From SAR116 cluster bacterium AG-313-A07 (GTDB lineage Bacteria; Pseudomonadota; Alphaproteobacteria; Thalassobaculales; Thalassobaculaceae), in assembly GCA_003284265.1 (NCBI GenBank), contig QBVV01000016.1, positions 1 through 45,023 of the forward strand: a stretch of 45,023 bases of DNA, in the 5' to 3' direction. The notes under the pieces were generated by a model that saw only the letters and a program-made list of their open reading frames with translations, made no database searches and had not been told where the DNA came from. This document shows, in pieces, positions 1-8,379 of this stretch. The translations under genes and the position numbers were made by a program. Each line of letters begins with the position of its first letter. The first letter of the stretch is position 1.

Positions 1-1420
1 GGACTTGATTGAATATTCACAGAGAAAATTTAATCACTTGAAAAAACAGATAGTTGAATATCTCTCAGAAATTGATTTGGACTGTAAGGCTGTCGTACCT
101 ATTTCTGCCCGTGACGGGCAGGGCTTGATTGATTTATCAGAAAAAATGCCTTGGTATACCGGAGCAAGTTTCATAGATATCTTAGATCAATTGCCAGAGG
201 TAAATTCAACAAATGACTTACCCACGCGGCTTCCTATTCAAGATGTTTATAAGTTTGATGAGCGTCGGATCATTGTAGGTAGAATTGAAAGTGGGACATT
301 GAAAATAGGAGATGAACTTTTATTTACCCCTTCTAACAAGAGAGCGGCTATAGAATCTTTTGAGGCGTGGAATGCAAAAGATCAAAAAACAAAAGCAATA
401 GCCGGCGAATCAGTCGGTATAATTTTGAATGAAGAAATATTTATCGAACGGGGTCACATTGCTAGCCTTTCTACGGACGCTCCTATTGAAACGAATGTAT
501 TCAGAGGAAAAGTTTTCTGGATTGGGAATAAGCCAATCATTGCCGGGGACCGTTTGAAAATAAAGATTGGTACTGCAGAGCATATTTCGGAGGTACAATC
601 CATTGAAAATAAGATCGATTTAAGCAGCCTCGAAGCAATTGACGTAGATCTTTTAGAAAAGAATGATATCGGTGAAGTTGTATTTAGAACAAAATCCACG
701 GTAGCTCTAGATCCTTTCGAGGAGAACCACCGAACGGGTCGGTTTGTGCTGATAAATGAATATGAGACAGTTGGAGGCGGTATCGTCTCAATGCAAGGCT
801 ATGCAGATCAGCGAGGCCTTTATGATGTCACCTCAGAAAACATAATGGCCGTTTCATCCCGTGTAGATATTAATGCCCGCATCGCTAATAACGGCCACAA
901 AGGTGGTATAATATGGTTAACTGGACTATCAGGTGCGGGGAAATCTACTATAGCAATCGAAGCTGAACATCAGTTATTTTTGAAAGGTTATCAAGTAAAC
1001 GTTCTTGATGGTGATAACATACGATTTGGTCTATCTGCAGACCTGGGTTTTTCCCCAGAAGACAGAACAGAAAATATTCGAAGAATAGGTGAAGTAGCCA
1101 AATTATTCGCTGAGGCTGGAATATTAGTTATTACCGCGTTTATTTCACCGTATAAGCAAGACCGCGATCGAATTAGGGCAATAGCCGGTGACATATATCA
1201 TGAAGTTTTTATCGAAGCCGATTTAGAAATATGTGAAAATAGGGACCCAAAGGGCCTCTATGTGAAGGCGCGAAATGGAGAGATATCAGATTTCACTGGA
1301 ATATCGGCCCCGTACGAGAAGCCCAGAAACCCCGAATTAGTTATAGATACAGGGGAGCAGGGTATCGGTGAGTCAACGACGAAATTGTTATCTTACATTG
1401 ATGAAAAATTCAGCATTTAA
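1..1420 (+). CDS. cysNC: Bifunctional sulfate adenylyltransferase subunit 1 / APS kinase (CysNC), 5' truncated
   Basis: The 3' part of a fused sulfate-activation enzyme. CysN, a GTPase, works with CysD to make APS from sulfate and ATP; the CysC part phosphorylates APS to PAPS in the cytosol. The reading frame is open to the window edge (first whole codon at base 2), so the GTPase N-terminus lies outside. Numbering from base 5, the end of the G domain is visible (PISARDG near residue 32), then EF-Tu-like beta-barrel domains to about 285, then APS kinase with Walker A GLSGAGKST (307-315), ITAFISPY carrying the conserved Ser, and a CENRDPKGLYVKAR motif. The fusion is a known alternative to separate cysN and cysC. 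Any cysD would lie to the left. It converges on the TPR gene 21 bases away, and cysQ for PAP removal lies 6 kb downstream. Identification is firm. Confidence 0.95.
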   Translation, partial: DLIEYSQRKFNHLKKQIVEYLSEIDLDCKAVVPISARDGQGLIDLSEKMPWYTGASFIDILDQLPEVNSTNDLPTRLPIQDVYKFDERRIIVGRIESGTLKIGDELLFTPSNKRAAIESFEAWNAKDQKTKAIAGESVGIILNEEIFIERGHIASLSTDAPIETNVFRGKVFWIGNKPIIAGDRLKIKIGTAEHISEVQSIENKIDLSSLEAIDVDLLEKNDIGEVVFRTKSTVALDPFEENHRTGRFVLINEYETVGGGIVSMQGYADQRGLYDVTSENIMAVSSRVDINARIANNGHKGGIIWLTGLSGAGKSTIAIEAEHQLFLKGYQVNVLDGDNIRFGLSADLGFSPEDRTENIRRIGEVAKLFAEAGILVITAFISPYKQDRDRIRAIAGDIYHEVFIEADLEICENRDPKGLYVKARNGEISDFTGISAPYEKPRNPELVIDTGEQGIGESTTKLLSYIDEKFSI

Positions 1421-1441
1421 AAGACAGAGAGAGTGAATGAA

Positions 1442-2014
1442 CTATTTGGGCTTCTGGAAGACTTTTTGTAAAACTCTATCTGCCTCAGTGTTGTGGCCCA
1501 ACTCACGAAGTAATTTAGCATAACTGACGTAAATTGCTCGTTTCACCTCCTTAGCCTCCACGGTATTATTTTGATCAATGGTTGCCACAGCCAATTTATA
1601 AGCTTCAAGGGCATCATCTAACTGGCCGCGTCTATGATTCAAATCAGCAAGGTTGCCTAGGGTTCGTGTAACATTTGGATGGTCTGATCCCTTTAATTCC
1701 GCCCAAAGGCCAATAACCTTGGTATATAAACTTTCTGCACCATCGAGATCACCACTTGCCTCGATAACAATTGCCAGGTTATTCAAGACGGCTGCACGAG
1801 CTTCCGTCCCGCTATCTGTTAGTTGAACAGCGCCTTTTAGGAGATCTAACGCTTTGACCGAGTCTCCGTTTTCATAGGCGGCCCCTGCTTTATCAACTAA
1901 TTTTTGCCATTCTTGATCCGACTGGGCTGCGGGAACAAGCACTATGAAACCGATGAAACCTATCAGGATGAAGGCTAGAAACTTAACATGGTTTGGCTTT
2001 AGTTTTATAATCAT
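1442..2014 (-). CDS. Exported TPR-repeat protein coupled to a cytochrome c
   Basis: A 190-residue protein with a hydrophobic N-terminal segment (about 11-29) ending in VPAAQS, which looks like a signal peptide or membrane anchor. Helical tetratricopeptide repeats follow at about 36-70, 76-110, 118-150 and 160-190 (for example AAVLNNLAIVIEASGDLDGA). TPRs bind protein partners; no catalytic motif is visible. The ATG at 2014-2012 overlaps the TGA of the upstream cytochrome c gene as ATGA, which decides the start and indicates translational coupling. An upstream in-frame start would lengthen the protein inside the cytochrome gene and is less likely. The inferred role is a periplasmic scaffold or assembly partner of that cytochrome; the specific function is unknown. 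Confidence 0.8.
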   Translation of the reverse strand: MIIKLKPNHVKFLAFILIGFIGFIVLVPAAQSDQEWQKLVDKAGAAYENGDSVKALDLLKGAVQLTDSGTEARAAVLNNLAIVIEASGDLDGAESLYTKVIGLWAELKGSDHPNVTRTLGNLADLNHRRGQLDDALEAYKLAVATIDQNNTVEAKEVKRAIYVSYAKLLRELGHNTEADRVLQKVFQKPK

Positions 2015-2607
2015 TTTTTTACTGTCTGTTCGTTGATGTAATCGTGTTGAAGTCGAATTTGGACTGGCCAAGTACTCTTAATGAAAGACAAAACCGAAAT
2101 AATTTCTTTATCACTGAGTATCTGCTCATATCCCGGCATCGCTGACGCGCCACCAGCTTTGCCGGTCCCACCATATTTAGTTATAAAAAATAAATCCTCA
2201 TCCGAATGATGCCATGTATGTCCTGTTTCGTCGTGCGGTGGGGCCAGTATATTATTTTGTCCATCTTTTATATTCCACCCTTTTTGACCCTCTAAATTAA
2301 TACCATGACAGACGGCACAATGAGTTCTGTATATCCTTTCACCATTGTTTAAAAGATCTGGCTCGTTTAATTGCAATCTTATTTCAGTGGTATCAACGGC
2401 CTGATCATTTTCTAACTTCGAAGATATCTCTTCGGGTTTGCTTTCTATAAATGTTGGCTGTGGCTCCGATAATTCAGGACTTATTTTATAGGCATTCGAA
2501 TCCGAAAAAAAAGAATAACCAAGTCCCAATACAAGCAACCCAACTGCATAAAAACCGGTCAACGCGCTCATTATTCTTGAATATTTTTTTCTTGATAATA
2601 AAAGCAA
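2011..2607 (-). CDS. Membrane-anchored monohaem class I cytochrome c
   Basis: A 198-residue protein with a basic N-terminus (RKKYSR), one transmembrane segment (about 16-34), a flexible acidic linker (about 40-85) and a cytochrome c domain. The haem-binding CAVCH is at residues 97-101 and the likely axial Met is M157 in SAMPGY. WHHSDEDLFFITKYGG is typical of this single-haem family. The domain would face the periplasm and carry electrons; its partner is not shown by the sequence. The listed start is TTG, chosen because AGAAGG lies 10 bases upstream and the basic residues before the membrane segment fit the positive-inside rule. An ATG at 2571-2569 (MSALTGF) is the alternative. It lies downstream of the amidase gene and overlaps the TPR gene by an ATGA junction. 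Confidence 0.88.
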   Translation of the reverse strand: MLLLSRKKYSRIMSALTGFYAVGLLVLGLGYSFFSDSNAYKISPELSEPQPTFIESKPEEISSKLENDQAVDTTEIRLQLNEPDLLNNGERIYRTHCAVCHGINLEGQKGWNIKDGQNNILAPPHDETGHTWHHSDEDLFFITKYGGTGKAGGASAMPGYEQILSDKEIISVLSFIKSTWPVQIRLQHDYINEQTVKK

Positions 2608-2723
2608 TTAATTAAAACCTTCTATTCGTTAGACATTTTTAAATTCAGACCTTTTCCAGAAACGTTACCGGTCAAATCCCAATCAAACATTGAACAAAGA
2701 AAGTTTCTATTTTGCCAAAAACA

Positions 2724-4007
2724 CTATTTCCGCAAAAGAACACTCTCTAACCAAGCGGCAGCGGCAAGTGTTTTAGCATCCGATCCGGTAGGCCCAATTA
2801 CTTGAACACCCAAGGGCAATTCGTTACTCCCCTTACCAAATGGGATATTAACACACGGCCATCCAAGTAATGTCCAAACTCTGTTGAATAGCGGATCACC
2901 AGTGAAGCCCAAACCTTTTGGTGCTTCATCGCCAGATGACAAAGTCAGAATGATATCTATGTTTTCAAATAATTCCATATACTTTTGGCGTGCCGCGTCC
3001 GCTTTGGACTTCATTGCCGCTAAGCCCTTTGTCGATATTGCCTGTCCCGTGGCAATACTATCCTTATAAAACTGTATGAGTCGCTCGGGATGAAATTCAT
3101 ATTCCCACTCGAGAGCTTTGCCTGCATCACCAAGCATAATAACAGTCTGTATATCTGCTAATTTTTCAAAACCAGTTGAAGATGGTATATCAGTGATTGC
3201 CGCTCCTTTTGTTTCTGCAATTTTACTCACCTCTTCTAAATTGTTGAGAACCACTTCCGATGCATCGTTTCGAAATGGAACCATTAGACCAATTCTTGGA
3301 GACTGCTCATCAAAAATCGATAAATCTGGAATTGCTTCGTCCCTCAGTGCGAAATCAAAAAAGCTCACATCCACAACACTTCTCGCAAAAACACCGACAG
3401 TATCTAAATAATTCGATAGTTCCTTAACTCCTGACCTGTCATGCGTTCCAACGGTTGGTTTAAAACCAACAACACCACAATACGACGCAGGCCGAATCAC
3501 AGAACCCGCTGTTTGCGTCCCGAAAGCAAGCGGCATCTGAAAATCTGCAACCCCTGCTGCCGATCCACTCGACGACCCACCCGGTGTATGTGAGGGATTA
3601 TGTGGGTTTTTCGTCTTTCCGGGATTGCGCCAGGCAAATTCTGTTGTTACCGTTTTTCCTAAAATAACGCCGCCATGTTCTCTGACCTTATGCACGCATG
3701 CAGCATCTTTATTCGGTTGGTTCAATCCATAAATTGATGATCCATACGTTGTAGGCATTGTCTTGGTATCAATAATATCCTTTATCCCAATCGGCAAACC
3801 ACCAAGAGGCCCAATATTTCCAGTCTTATCAGAATTAATCGCAGACAACAGTGCCAACTCTGGATCAATAAAGGTCCAAGCTCCCACCTCATCTGATCGC
3901 CGATTAATCCGCTCCAAACATGATTGTATCAATCTTTCAGAAGTTAACGTGCCTTCCTTAATTTTCTGTCGTGCTTCCAATGCCGACAGTTCGCAAGCTT
4001 CAGCCAT
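2724..4007 (-). CDS. Amidase signature family hydrolase
   Basis: A 427-residue cytosolic amidase-signature enzyme that hydrolyses C-N amide bonds. The Ser-cisSer-Lys triad is visible: Lys76 in GGLPIGIKD, the cis-Ser in GGSSSG (143-148), and nucleophile Ser169 in GTQTAGS. Length fits the family. GatA, AtzF-like and other amidases share the motifs. No gatB or gatC is adjacent and the C-terminal half is shorter than GatA, so a catabolic amidase is more likely than the tRNA amidotransferase subunit. The ATG at 4007 is preceded by GAGGAG seven bases upstream, which favours it over an upstream in-frame TTG at 4022. It may be co-transcribed with the cytochrome c gene (116-base gap). The substrate cannot be told. 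Confidence 0.9.
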   Translation of the reverse strand: MAEACELSALEARQKIKEGTLTSERLIQSCLERINRRSDEVGAWTFIDPELALLSAINSDKTGNIGPLGGLPIGIKDIIDTKTMPTTYGSSIYGLNQPNKDAACVHKVREHGGVILGKTVTTEFAWRNPGKTKNPHNPSHTPGGSSSGSAAGVADFQMPLAFGTQTAGSVIRPASYCGVVGFKPTVGTHDRSGVKELSNYLDTVGVFARSVVDVSFFDFALRDEAIPDLSIFDEQSPRIGLMVPFRNDASEVVLNNLEEVSKIAETKGAAITDIPSSTGFEKLADIQTVIMLGDAGKALEWEYEFHPERLIQFYKDSIATGQAISTKGLAAMKSKADAARQKYMELFENIDIILTLSSGDEAPKGLGFTGDPLFNRVWTLLGWPCVNIPFGKGSNELPLGVQVIGPTGSDAKTLAAAAWLESVLLRK

Positions 4008-4294
4008 TCCCCAACTCCTCAACGATTTAACTGCGGATTATTAAGTAATAATTAGTATTAAATACCTATATATAAATGAGTTTCCCAGAAACGCTAATAC
4101 AAACAGACAAAATAAATGGTGAAATTATCCATAATTTCTTTATGGAACTAGTGAATTTTGCTCAATGAAATGCTTCAGATTATTTTATGGTTTAGTCACA
4201 ATTTACTTATGTTTTGTTCTGGTTGATACCATGCCTAAAAATTAATCTGCGCGCTATGCAACGCTACCAATCTATTCTAAAAAAACAACAAAAC

Positions 4295-4320
4295 TGTCAC
4301 TTAGGTAAAAACTGACCCCC
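4295..4320. mobile_element. Possible relic of an IS21-like terminal inverted repeat
   Basis: The stretch contains GGTAAAAACTGACCCCC, which resembles, from memory, the ends of some IS21-family elements. No transposase (istA/istB) and no second copy in opposite orientation was seen in the window. If correct it would be a solo end or a deletion remnant. Similarity is recalled, not computed. Confidence 0.3.
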
Positions 4321-4530
4321 TCCGCTAAAATTCATTGGGTGTACCACTACTATGCAAAAATGATTAGAAATCAAAATTCTTCAGAAAACTCTGGATTTCA
4401 GTGACAACATGCCACAAATGCTGATACCTTAAAAAAGAAAATTATAATTGGTATAGATCGCCGTTTGAGAGCTAAAACAACTCGATCCTTTGTTTTCACA
4501 CGGAGCCCCTACCGACGAATGCTGATAATA

Positions 4531-4544
4531 ATGCTCTCGAGCAT
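4531..4544. promoter_or_regulatory. Palindrome upstream of the GGDEF-EAL gene
   Basis: ATGCTC-TC-GAGCAT is a perfect 6+6 inverted repeat with a 2-base centre. It ends 3 bases before the GGGAG ribosome binding site of the gene at 4560. It could be an operator or an mRNA hairpin limiting initiation at the TTG codon. The function is inferred from position only. Confidence 0.4.
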
Positions 4545-4559
4545 CTGGGAGTACACCAT

Positions 4560-6281
4560 TTGAGTAAACAGAACAAAGAATATTTGAGTCAAAACGAGGA
4601 ACGTTATTCTCTTGCTATGCGAGCTTCCAATGACGGTCTTTGGGATTGGGATCTGAAAACAAATAGAATATATTATTCTGACAGATGGAAGGAGATGCTG
4701 GGCTTTAATGATGATGAGATCAGTGATACTCCCGATGAATGGCTGAGTCGAATCCACCAGGAAGATCATGACCGAGTAAGAGCATCGATAGATGCATATT
4801 TGGAAGGTACTACATCTAATTTTGAAATCGAATATCGAATAAGGCATTTCAGCGATAATTATCTTTGGATGATGGCAAAGGGATTGGCCATCAGAACGTC
4901 CAGTGGGAGAGCAACAAGGTTTGCAGGGTCACAGACGGACGTGAGTGAAAGAAAATCGAATGAAGAACAGATGATATACGACGCTCTTCATGACACTCTA
5001 ACCAGTATTCCCAATAGAACACTTCTTTTAGATCGTATCCGCCAATCCCTTGTTAGACTTAAAAGACATCCAAAGACTTCGTTTGCTATAATATTTATCG
5101 ACTTAGACCGCTTTCGCCTTGTCAATGAAAGTCTTGGACACATCCATGGAGATGAACTCTTGCAATTGATATCGGCGCGTTTAAAGGAGACAATTCCAAT
5201 CGGCGATACAGTAGCTCGACTTGGCGGCGACGAGTTCTCTATATTACTCCAGGACATCGATAGTGTAAGGGATGTTGAAGTAATTGCCAAAGATATACAA
5301 CATTCATTTTCCAAACCTTTTTTTCTAGGAGACAAAGAAGTTTTTGCGTCGGCATCAATGGGTATCGCCCATTCAGATAATAATTATAAAACTCCAGAAG
5401 AAATTCTTAGAGACTCAGAATTAGCAATGTATCGTGCAAAACGCGACGGTAAGTCTCAAAGCATTGTTTTCCAACCACAATTTAGACAATCTAGTCTTTC
5501 ACCAATCGATCTAGACACCGATCTCAGACGAGCGTTAGATCGTGACGAAATGGAACTTCATTATCAACCCATTATATCGATGCGGGATCGTACCATATCT
5601 GGATTCGAGGCTCTTTTAAGATGGAGCCACCGAAGTCGTGGGGTGATATCACCAAACGAGTTCATCCCGCTTGCAGAAGAAACAGGCCTAATATACGACT
5701 TGGGACAGTGGGTCTTAGGGAAAGCATGCAAACAAATAGCGGCGTGGAACAAAAGCAAAAAGAAAGAAGACCAACTCGAAATAAGTATAAATCTATCCAG
5801 TCGACAATTTTCAGATCCTAATTTAGTGGACGCGATAGTTGAAAATATTGAGAAATCGGGTTTCGATGCAGAGTTTTTAAAAATAGAGATAACCGAAAGT
5901 GCTCTTATGCAAAACGCCCAACGCTCTGTAAGCATGCTGAACCAATTAAAAGATTTGAATATAAAGGTTTGCGTTGACGATTTTGGAACGGGTTATTCAT
6001 CGCTTAGCTACCTTCATACATTCCCTATCGACACCCTGAAGATTGATAGATCTTTCGTCCACGATATGAGCCGAAACTTCCGTAATATGGAAATTATTCG
6101 GACAATTATAATGCTGGCGCATAATTTGAAACTTGATGTAATCGCCGAAGGAGTAGAAACCGGCGAACAAGATGCTCAGTTATCCGCTTTGGGTTGTCAA
6201 TTCGCTCAGGGGTTTTATTTTTCGCGCCCCATAAATAGTTCCGACGCTGCACTTTTGATACAACAGAACCACCAATGGTAA
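4560..6281 (+). CDS. PAS-GGDEF-EAL cyclic di-GMP turnover protein
   Basis: A 573-residue soluble signalling protein. A PAS domain (about 13-130, with WDWDLKTNRIYYSDRWKEML and the closing GSQTDVSERK) is followed by a GGDEF diguanylate cyclase domain (about 135-305, intact GGDEF at 222-226) and an EAL phosphodiesterase domain (about 320-570, EAL at 350-352, DDFGTGYSSL, EGVET). Both signature motifs are intact, so either activity is possible; which one dominates cannot be read from sequence. The canonical RxxD inhibitory site before GGDEF is not evident. There is no transmembrane segment. The start is TTG: the frame is open from 4476 but holds no ATG or GTG before it, and GGGAG lies seven bases upstream. 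The last 7 bases overlap the next gene, so the two are probably co-transcribed. Confidence 0.95.
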   Translation: MSKQNKEYLSQNEERYSLAMRASNDGLWDWDLKTNRIYYSDRWKEMLGFNDDEISDTPDEWLSRIHQEDHDRVRASIDAYLEGTTSNFEIEYRIRHFSDNYLWMMAKGLAIRTSSGRATRFAGSQTDVSERKSNEEQMIYDALHDTLTSIPNRTLLLDRIRQSLVRLKRHPKTSFAIIFIDLDRFRLVNESLGHIHGDELLQLISARLKETIPIGDTVARLGGDEFSILLQDIDSVRDVEVIAKDIQHSFSKPFFLGDKEVFASASMGIAHSDNNYKTPEEILRDSELAMYRAKRDGKSQSIVFQPQFRQSSLSPIDLDTDLRRALDRDEMELHYQPIISMRDRTISGFEALLRWSHRSRGVISPNEFIPLAEETGLIYDLGQWVLGKACKQIAAWNKSKKKEDQLEISINLSSRQFSDPNLVDAIVENIEKSGFDAEFLKIEITESALMQNAQRSVSMLNQLKDLNIKVCVDDFGTGYSSLSYLHTFPIDTLKIDRSFVHDMSRNFRNMEIIRTIIMLAHNLKLDVIAEGVETGEQDAQLSALGCQFAQGFYFSRPINSSDAALLIQQNHQW

Positions 6282-6784
6282 TTGAAGGCGATATAAAAAA
6301 ATTTCTAAGGGCCGATTATTTCCTCTTCCAAAAGATACAGAACCATACTTGGGAAACTGTTAAAAAATCAGGTTCCTTAGAAGAAGTTAAAAAAGAATTT
6401 GCCCTGAATTACAGAAGTGAACTTAATGGCAAATTTCGAATTGCTCACTACTCTTTCGATAATTCCCGCCAACGCTGGGGGTATAAAGTAGTTTTGTTGG
6501 TCAATACAAAGTATCTTAACCAATCCTTCATAGAAAATATTTGTAAAACGCTCGATAATGTGGCTTCCGACAAGAGCGCAAGCGAAAGTTGTACTCAGAC
6601 GACAAAAGCTAATACTAGCCCCTCAAAATCAAACATTAAAAAGAAAAGTCATCGGAAACTAATTCTTGCAATTGCCTTCGTCTGTTTCTTTTCGTCCTGC
6701 ACTGCAGTTGGGAGTTTCTTATATTTTGAATTCCCTTTTGTGTTTCAACAAATCACCGAGCTTATATTTAGCTTATTTTCATAG
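6275..6784 (+). CDS. Unknown C-terminally membrane-anchored protein paired with the c-di-GMP protein
   Basis: I do not recognise this 169-residue protein. Residues 1-95 form a soluble, mixed alpha/beta-looking domain. Residues 96-128 are a polar Ser/Thr/Lys-rich linker ending in KKKSHRK. About 129-152 is a strong transmembrane helix, followed by a hydrophobic tail to the end. The basic cluster before the helix suggests a cytosolic N-terminus. The ATG overlaps the end of the PAS-GGDEF-EAL gene by 7 bases with no clear ribosome binding site, so translation is probably coupled. The arrangement suggests a membrane-bound partner or effector of cyclic di-GMP signalling, but no PilZ RxxxR motif was seen. 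The inference rests on context alone. Confidence 0.7.
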   Translation: MVIEGDIKKFLRADYFLFQKIQNHTWETVKKSGSLEEVKKEFALNYRSELNGKFRIAHYSFDNSRQRWGYKVVLLVNTKYLNQSFIENICKTLDNVASDKSASESCTQTTKANTSPSKSNIKKKSHRKLILAIAFVCFFSSCTAVGSFLYFEFPFVFQQITELIFSLFS

Positions 6785-6828
6785 AATACCTTCGGTATGA
6801 GAAATCAACTACGGGCTCTTATTATTGT

Positions 6829-7512
6829 TTAAAATAGGGCTAATTGAGGCGGATCGTATTCCTTGAGAAGTTCCCGGGAGTCATTGTTTATGTTACCTAC
6901 CTCTGGAGGAACTTTATAGAAGTATAGGTCCATATAATTATATGTGCCTAATTTTTTGATTATCTCCAATCCATCTCCATCTAGCCAATTTTCATAATCT
7001 CCTGGGTTCAATATAACAGGCATCCGACTATGTATGTGACTTATAGAATAAACCGCTGCAGTAGTGATAATGGCAAACTTATTCGGCTGTGGTCCTCCAC
7101 TATTATCTGCTTGGCTTTTTTCCCAAATCCCTGCAAATGCAAGAGGCGTATTATTTTTTAAGTGGATCCGATATGGTTGCTTCGTCCTGTATTCGGTTTT
7201 CCACTCATAAAACCCGTCGGCGATAACCAAACAACGGCGTTTTAAAAAAGCTTCCTTAAATGATGGCCTATCCAGAAGAGACTCTGCCCGCGCATTGATT
7301 AAACTATTTAATAGCGGTTCTTGTGGCCTCCCTTTGGCAGAGAGTCCCCATTGAAACATGAAAATTTGTCGTCCCGATTGACTATTTATAACGACTGGAG
7401 CTAACTGACCTGGTGCTATATTGTAGCGAGGCTCAATATTGAGTGAGGTATCAAATTGAAACTGTAACCTCAGAGCTTCTGGCGCTTCTGAAAGAGTGTA
7501 TCGTCCACACAT
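6829..7512 (-). CDS. SRAP (YedK/HMCES) abasic-site DNA-protein crosslink protein
   Basis: A 227-residue SOS-response-associated peptidase family protein. Family members bind abasic sites in single-stranded DNA and form a thiazolidine crosslink through the N-terminal Cys exposed after Met removal. Key residues are present: Cys2 in MCGRYTL, Asn73 in NARAES, Glu103 in GFYEWK and His161 in SHIHSRMP, matching the spacing of E. coli YedK. Length is usual. The gene is alone on - and divergent from cysQ, with a 100-base shared upstream region. No LexA box was identified. Confidence 0.95.
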   Translation of the reverse strand: MCGRYTLSEAPEALRLQFQFDTSLNIEPRYNIAPGQLAPVVINSQSGRQIFMFQWGLSAKGRPQEPLLNSLINARAESLLDRPSFKEAFLKRRCLVIADGFYEWKTEYRTKQPYRIHLKNNTPLAFAGIWEKSQADNSGGPQPNKFAIITTAAVYSISHIHSRMPVILNPGDYENWLDGDGLEIIKKLGTYNYMDLYFYKVPPEVGNINNDSRELLKEYDPPQLALF

Positions 7513-7612
7513 CTATTGCTCTTCAACACAAATTTACACATACATCCCACAACTGTATGATTATAACAATCTATGTGAATAAACGGTAACTTTTTTTGAC
7601 TGCGGGATCATA

Positions 7613-8371
7613 ATGTCATATTCGGGACTAATAGACGATGTTGTAGAAATTGCACTTTCTGCCGGAAATATAATCCTACGGTTCTACGATGACCAGTTCT
7701 CTGTAATGCAAAAATCAGATGGCTCCCCAGTGACAGCCGCTGACCAAGCCGCTGAGGATTATATCATTCCTGCTTTAACCCGTTTAACGCCAGAAATTCC
7801 AATCATAGCGGAGGAACGTGTGGCAATGGGACAAATCCCCGATGTTAGTGGTGGTACATTTTGGCTTGTCGATCCTTTGGATGGAACAAAGGAATTTATT
7901 AATCGGAATGGAGATTTTACGGTAAACATTGGACTAATCCAATCAGGAATACCAATCTTGGGTGTGGTTTCAACCCCCGTCGATAACTGCGTTTGGGCAG
8001 GATCTCTTGCAGATGGTGCACTCCGGATTAAAGATAGTGTCCAGCAGAAGATTGGCGTGAGAAAAGCCAATCAACAGAAGATAACCGTTGTTGCTAGCCG
8101 ATCACATCGCAGTCCCGAATTAGAAACTTTTATATCAGAGCTTGAAGTTGAACAATCTATCTCAAGAGGGTCTTCTCTCAAGTTCTGTCTAATTGCAGAA
8201 GGCAAGGCTGATATTTATCCAAGAACAGGACCTACAATGGAATGGGATACTGCGGCAGGACACGCTGTTTTAATTGCAGCGGGCGGCAAAATGACAGGTT
8301 TTGATGGCACCCAGTTTCAATATGCTAAACCTGATTTTTTAAATGGTTGGTTTATCGCTAGTGGTAAGTAG
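7613..8371 (+). CDS. cysQ: 3'(2'),5'-bisphosphate nucleotidase CysQ
   Basis: A 252-residue member of the inositol monophosphatase/FBPase superfamily. It removes the 3' phosphate of PAP, the by-product of PAPS use, and needs Mg ions. Motifs: EE at 67-68, the metal-binding DPLDGTKEF with Asp87 and Asp90, and EWDTAAGHA near 208. The DGTKEF form is typical of CysQ rather than of SuhB. The ATG at 7613 gives the standard family length. It completes a sulfate-assimilation theme with cysNC at the window start, though the genes are 6 kb apart. The stop is 8 bases from the end of the convergent dioxygenase gene. Confidence 0.93.
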   Translation: MSYSGLIDDVVEIALSAGNIILRFYDDQFSVMQKSDGSPVTAADQAAEDYIIPALTRLTPEIPIIAEERVAMGQIPDVSGGTFWLVDPLDGTKEFINRNGDFTVNIGLIQSGIPILGVVSTPVDNCVWAGSLADGALRIKDSVQQKIGVRKANQQKITVVASRSHRSPELETFISELEVEQSISRGSSLKFCLIAEGKADIYPRTGPTMEWDTAAGHAVLIAAGGKMTGFDGTQFQYAKPDFLNGWFIASGK

Positions 8372-8379
8372 AATAGAAA

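Larger units (their letters stand above)
4008..4559. other. 552-base divergent intergenic region
   Basis: Lies between the amidase (-) and the GGDEF-EAL gene (+). It is strongly AT-rich and holds no convincing ORF or RNA gene. Two structured items stand out and are listed separately: a stretch at 4295-4320 that resembles an IS21-family terminus, and a palindrome at 4531-4544 just before the GGDEF-EAL ribosome binding site. Promoters for both genes should be here, but none is clear enough to place. Confidence 0.5.

Noticed and set aside
4509..4847. 112-aa open frame on - over the start of the GGDEF-EAL gene
   Set aside because: It overlaps a coding region with unmistakable PAS motifs and shows no ribosome binding site or homology.
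6786..6798. ATACC-TTC-GGTAT hairpin after the 169-aa membrane protein gene
   Set aside because: The stem is only five base pairs and no U run follows, so it is not called a terminator.
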